Part shown: one piece after another, positions 50,164 to 53,680 of the stretch
Layout: the number at the start of each line of letters is the position of its first letter
How positions within the stretch are numbered: position 1 is the first letter of the stretch
Source of the DNA: Candidatus Thorarchaeota archaeon
GTDB lineage: Archaea; Asgardarchaeota; Thorarchaeia; Thorarchaeales; Thorarchaeaceae
DNA: 53,680 nucleotides
NCBI GenBank assembly: GCA_030612365.1
Contig: JAUWOA010000005.1
Span: forward strand, 1-53,680
Reading direction: 5' to 3'
Made by a program: the position numbers and the translations under genes
Notes under the pieces: generated by a model
What the model saw: only the letters and a program-made list of their open reading frames with translations
The model's database searches: none
Told to the model about the DNA's origin: nothing

Positions 50164-52445
50164 ACACAGAAGTCACAACAGGTGTCCCAATGACAAGGAA
50201 GAAGAAGACCCTGGAAAGTCTCCCAATCAATCGGAAGATCATCGATCTTCTTCACAGTTTCGGCATAAACAAGCTCTTTCCCCCTCAAGAACATGCTTTT
50301 GAAACGGGTGTGCTTGAAGGCAAAAACCTTGTGCTTGCAATCCCCACAAGCTCAGGAAAGACACTCGTTGCTGAGATATGCATGCTCAAGACCATTTTGA
50401 AGGGGAATGGCAAGGCTCTCTATCTAGTTCCATTGCGTTCTCTTGCTCATGAAAAGTATGTTGAGTTTAAGAAATACGAGCAGCTTGGAATCACGACAGC
50501 GATGTCAGTAGGAGATTATGACTCGCCAGGCACACGTTTGCGTGAAGCTGACATTATCATACTGACAACAGAACGGGCTGATTCACTCATACGTCATGGC
50601 ACAAATTGGTTGAGTGAAATCGGAATCATTACCGTTGACGAAGTCCATCTCGTGAATGACCCATCAAGGGGGCCCACAGTTGAAATGGTACTGGCGAAGC
50701 TATTGCGAATAATTCCGGGGATTCAGATTGTAGCGTTGAGCGCAACAATATCAAATGCTGGAGAGATAGCTGACTGGCTGGATGCAGAACTTGTGAAAAG
50801 CGATTGGCGTCCTGTACCATTACGTGAAGGAGTCCTGCTCGATGGCACAATACTGTTCAATGACGGATTAACGAGGGGAATTAAGAGAGCTCGCAAAGAG
50901 GAATTGATCGATCTTGTTTGTGACATCCTTGATGAGGAAGGTCAGGTTTTGGTGTTTGTATCAAGTCGAAGGTCCACAGTATCAGTCGCCAAGAAACTAG
51001 CGTCCAGTGTACGCCCATACGTTGTCAAAGATACTCTTACAGAACTCTCCAGAGTAGCTCGTAGAATCGGGAGCGGTGAGTCAGTTCCTGAATCGTCCAA
51101 GACTCTTGCTCGAGTTATGAGTATGGGAGTAGCGTTTCACCATGCTGGTCTGGCGAATCGCGAGCGCACATATGTTGAGGAATGCTTCAAGAAGGACCAG
51201 CTGAAGGTAATCGTTGCCACTCCCACACTCGCAGCTGGCGTAAACTTGCCTGCAAGACGAGTAATACTACGCGACTATCATCGTTTTGAAAAAAGTCGAG
51301 GACGCTATGCAATTCCCATACTTGAATACAAACAGATGGCGGGTCGTGCAGGACGACCTAAGTACGATAAGTATGGTGAAGCAATACTAATCGCGAAAAC
51401 TGAGCAAGAACAGGAGTTTCTGATGGACCATTATGTGCTCTCAGAACCCGAATCAATTACTTCCAAGTTGGCTTCTCCCTCTGCATTACGCTCTCATCTA
51501 CTGGCCTCAGTTGCCGCGGAGATGACCCATAACCGTGATGAGATAGATGATTTGATCAGTGGCACTTTCTTCTCATCTCAATTTGAAGGCTGGGAAATTG
51601 AAGATCATATCTCAGCTGCGTTATCTTTCCTTGAGAACGGCGGCTTGCTTGCGTGTAATGAGAGCGGAACACTGGTGGCCACTCCTTTGGGCCAGAGAGC
51701 TTCAAAATTGTACATAGATCCATACACGGCAATCCTGTTTCGAGATGCTCTTTCCAAAGCACAGGCTCTCTCATCGATTGGAGTGCTTCACCTCATCTGC
51801 CACACTCCAGACCAGCCTACCACGTATGTAGCTCGTTCTGAGATTGAGGATTATGAATACTACATCGAAGGCCACCTTGACGACTTTCTCGTAGACCCGC
51901 CAGATAGCTGGGAAGACCGAGAAGCCTACTCTCTATTTCTAGCCCAAGTCAAAACCGCTCGTATGCTGCAAGATTGGCTCTCGGAGCAATCAGAGAAAGA
52001 TATTACTGAGGACTATAGTGTCGGCGTAGGCGACGTTCGTCGTTACATCCAAACTGCTGGATGGCTGCTTTATTCTGCATCAGAGATTGCCCGAGTCATA
52101 GGAGCAACTCATCATGTGCCGAGTCTGCATACACTCCATTCGAGAATGAAATACGGCGTACGTCAGGAGCTACTTGAACTTGTTACGCTCAGAGGAGTTG
52201 GGCGCATCAGAGGAAGAATGCTATATAACCATGGACTGCGTACAATGGCTAATTTGTATCATACACCCCTTGAGGAGGTTGCACGTGTGCCAACGATAGG
52301 CACCGGTGTGGCAACTTCAATCAAGAAACAACTGGGCATTGAGGTTGACACAATGGGCCAGCCTACTCAGGCTTCCTCAGATGATGAAGGCGATTTGGGT
52401 CCAATGCAGACTCTATTAGAGGACTTCGAACCCTCTAATGATTAG
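50160..52445 (+). CDS. hel308: Hel308-type DNA helicase
   Basis: The protein is 761 aa from the TTG at 50160; an ATG at residue 11 (50190) is the alternative. Motifs: Q-motif region (LFPPQEHAFETGVLEGKN), Walker A AIPTSSGKT (60-68), DEVH box (160-163), SATISNAGEIADWL, then HHAGLANRERTYVE and QMAGRAGRP. The C-terminal part has the winged helix, ratchet and helix-hairpin-helix (LRGVGRIRGRMLY). Hel308 unwinds lagging-strand structures at stalled forks. It ends in a 4-base convergent overlap with the histone-deacetylase-like gene. The acidic C-terminal tail is a normal variation. Confidence 0.94.
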   Translation: MNTEVTTGVPMTRKKKTLESLPINRKIIDLLHSFGINKLFPPQEHAFETGVLEGKNLVLAIPTSSGKTLVAEICMLKTILKGNGKALYLVPLRSLAHEKYVEFKKYEQLGITTAMSVGDYDSPGTRLREADIIILTTERADSLIRHGTNWLSEIGIITVDEVHLVNDPSRGPTVEMVLAKLLRIIPGIQIVALSATISNAGEIADWLDAELVKSDWRPVPLREGVLLDGTILFNDGLTRGIKRARKEELIDLVCDILDEEGQVLVFVSSRRSTVSVAKKLASSVRPYVVKDTLTELSRVARRIGSGESVPESSKTLARVMSMGVAFHHAGLANRERTYVEECFKKDQLKVIVATPTLAAGVNLPARRVILRDYHRFEKSRGRYAIPILEYKQMAGRAGRPKYDKYGEAILIAKTEQEQEFLMDHYVLSEPESITSKLASPSALRSHLLASVAAEMTHNRDEIDDLISGTFFSSQFEGWEIEDHISAALSFLENGGLLACNESGTLVATPLGQRASKLYIDPYTAILFRDALSKAQALSSIGVLHLICHTPDQPTTYVARSEIEDYEYYIEGHLDDFLVDPPDSWEDREAYSLFLAQVKTARMLQDWLSEQSEKDITEDYSVGVGDVRRYIQTAGWLLYSASEIARVIGATHHVPSLHTLHSRMKYGVRQELLELVTLRGVGRIRGRMLYNHGLRTMANLYHTPLEEVARVPTIGTGVATSIKKQLGIEVDTMGQPTQASSDDEGDLGPMQTLLEDFEPSND

Positions 52446-53506
52446 AGTTTCCATACACCGCCTAGCATCCCATTCATGCCATCCAACAGGACCTTGGTAT
52501 ACACGGTACAATTCTCGCTCTCCATATGACTATCTTCGAAGTGTGTGATTTGGACTCCTGCAAGCTGTTCCACCAAATTCTGTGAGCCCCTTCCGACAAT
52601 GTCAAGATTATATCCCCCCTCAAGAAAGAACGCAAGTCGTCCGCTTGAGTGTTTCCTTGCCATAGCATGAAGCTTCGCATTCATCGTTGAGAGTCCTGAT
52701 GTAGTTAAACCCAAAGACGTGAGCGGGTCATTGAAGTGTCCATCAAAGCCCACTGAAACGAGGATGAACTCCGGATTGAATGAGGCAGCTATTGGCTCGA
52801 CAACCCTTTGAAATGCCATCTCATAAGACCGGTCTCCAGCTCCAGGATGCATTGCCAGATTCACATTGTATCCCTCGCCTTTTCCTGAACCTATTTCATT
52901 GGGGAATCCGGAACCCGGGAACAAGGTTCTCCCGTCTTGATGCAATCCAATGTATAACACACGATTACTAGAATAGAAGGCGCTCTGTGTTCCATTCCCA
53001 TGATGAGCATCATAGTCCACTATTAGCACACGCTCAAGGTTCCATTTCTCTATGAGGTGTTGAGCAGCCACTGCGATGTTATTGATGAAACAGAATCCAA
53101 ATGCTCTCGAATGCTCAGCATGATGTCCTGGAGGTCGACAGAGAACATACGCATTCTCTGATACACCGTCCTGGATTCTGTCTACTGCCAGTATGCCCCC
53201 GCCTGCGGCCAGTAGAGCTGCATCATACGTGTATCTATTGGCAGACGTATCCATTGTGAAAGATCCTCCGCCTTTCTCTGACTTCGCATGCAGTTCTTGG
53301 ATATAGTCATCACCATGCAGAGCGCGTACTTCGCTCAGGTTCGCCTTTTCCGGTTTCACAATGGTGACTTTTGAGCCCTCAACAAGTCCCGTGCTGCCAA
53401 TGCGTTCCAAGGCAACTTTCAGCCTCTTAGGACTTTCAGGATGTCCAGGGGAGAGCATATGCTTCGTGAACGTTTCATGATAAATCAAGTCAGTAGTCAT
53501 TGGCAC
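52442..53506 (-). CDS. Histone deacetylase-family protein (AcuC/HDAC-like)
   Basis: The protein is up to 354 aa; an ATG at residue 3 gives the same family start (LIYHETFTKHMLSPGHPESP). Catalytic motifs: RPPGHHAEHSRAFGFCFINN with H128/H129, DYDAHHGNGTQ with D166 and H168, GFDGHF with D255, and GGYNL with the active-site tyrosine. The zinc-binding set is complete. Class II-type deacetylases of archaea act on acetyl-lysine or small acetylated amines, and the substrate is not known here. The palindrome GAACACGTGTTC at 53594 lies about 90 bases upstream. Confidence 0.92.
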   Translation of the reverse strand: MPMTTDLIYHETFTKHMLSPGHPESPKRLKVALERIGSTGLVEGSKVTIVKPEKANLSEVRALHGDDYIQELHAKSEKGGGSFTMDTSANRYTYDAALLAAGGGILAVDRIQDGVSENAYVLCRPPGHHAEHSRAFGFCFINNIAVAAQHLIEKWNLERVLIVDYDAHHGNGTQSAFYSSNRVLYIGLHQDGRTLFPGSGFPNEIGSGKGEGYNVNLAMHPGAGDRSYEMAFQRVVEPIAASFNPEFILVSVGFDGHFNDPLTSLGLTTSGLSTMNAKLHAMARKHSSGRLAFFLEGGYNLDIVGRGSQNLVEQLAGVQITHFEDSHMESENCTVYTKVLLDGMNGMLGGVWKL

Positions 53507-53593
53507 CTACCCTATCTTCACCTGTTAACTTAGGCACTTCTATTCTTTGTGAAATACAGCGTATTCAAGCAATCCGATGAATCCACTTGCTTG

Positions 53594-53605
53594 GAACACG
53601 TGTTC
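53594..53605. promoter_or_regulatory. Palindrome GAACACGTGTTC, copy 4
   Basis: A perfect palindrome in the same context (CTTGG...TAAA) as the copy at 18485. It lies between the deacetylase gene and the start of a tRNA, and would be a good operator site for the deacetylase gene. Confidence 0.6.
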
Positions 53606-53665
53606 TAAACTTTGCAGCAGGTGGCAACCTTTATTTTGCTCTCGAATAACGCCTGAACTACTCAT

Positions 53666-53680
53666 GGGTCGGTAGTCTAG
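53666..53680 (+). tRNA. Start of a tRNA gene, truncated by the window edge
   Basis: The last bases read GGGTCGGTAGTCTAG. This fits an acceptor of seven bases, T8-A9 and the start of a D arm. It closely matches the start of the tRNA-Val-like gene at 667. An AT-rich TTTATTTTG lies about 30 bases upstream, as for a promoter. The isotype cannot be read. Confidence 0.45.

Noticed and set aside
53520-53593. Palindrome-rich end as a second origin
   Set aside because: Only the single palindrome is present; no ORB or AT-rich core was seen before the tRNA start.
1-53680. CRISPR array or cas genes
   Set aside because: No regularly spaced direct repeats of 25-40 bases were seen, and no Cas protein motifs. 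The short repeats described are dispersed or clustered operators.

Overview
This window looks like chromosomal DNA of an archaeon, most likely an Asgard archaeon of the Thorarchaeota kind. The archaeal core is clear: PAN, MBF1, TFE, TFB, NAC, A-type ATP synthase subunit D, S10, Orc1/Cdc6, RFC small and large subunits, a Gins23-like protein, MCM and Hel308. The Asgard placement is inference. It rests on an Rpb8-like RNA polymerase subunit, a eukaryote-like lysine-ketoglutarate reductase and saccharopine dehydrogenase pair, intron-containing tRNA genes and moderate base composition. No rRNA gene is present to settle it. Several genes appear to start at TTG or GTG behind a strong Shine-Dalgarno sequence.

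Layout. 1-3.5 kb: the edge of a GDT1/UPF0016 transporter, tRNA-Leu (with intron), an odd tRNA-Val, then tfe, a DUF2110-type gene, a TlyA-like methyltransferase and MBF1, all on the minus strand. 3.6-7.2 kb: PAN, a Taw2-like wybutosine enzyme, NAC, ATP synthase D and a small membrane protein. 7.3-13 kb: an AAA+ ATPase with a ribbon-helix-helix protein, an ADP-forming acyl-CoA synthetase alpha subunit and three unrecognised proteins. 13.2-18.1 kb: HypF and IorBA. 18.2-18.5 kb: a candidate replication origin. 18.5-23.8 kb: a small unknown gene, the split lysine-degradation pair, a winged-helix protein with repeated ATTCACAA boxes upstream, and a nucleotidyltransferase. 23.9-28.6 kb: a degenerate cysteine desulfurase, GlmS, S10 and isopentenyl phosphate kinase. 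28.6-41 kb: a membrane-anchored HerA/VirB4-type ATPase, two secreted Ig-like repeat proteins, a VirB11/TadA-type ATPase, tRNA-Glu, TFB and Rpo8. 41-42.4 kb: KorA and tRNA-Gly. 42.7-52.4 kb: a replication block (Orc1/Cdc6, RfcL, RfcS, Gins23-like, MCM, Hel308) with a winged-helix regulator and TruA inside it. 52.4 kb to the end: a histone-deacetylase-like enzyme and the first bases of another tRNA.

The most interesting signal is non-coding. Two sequences that match the archaeal origin recognition box (TCCASTGGAAA, spacer, GGGG) lie inverted on either side of about 120 bp of AT-rich DNA at 18.28-18.44 kb. The palindrome GAACACGTGTTC brackets them on the outside. A third such box lies at 22.64 kb. 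On the left flank, from 7.3 to 18.9 kb, the hexamer GTATTA/TAATAC is unusually dense, often as a dyad with a 4-base spacer. That tract begins at the AAA+/RHH gene pair. I infer a possible origin-proximal partition or domain-marking system, with the RHH protein as the candidate binder.
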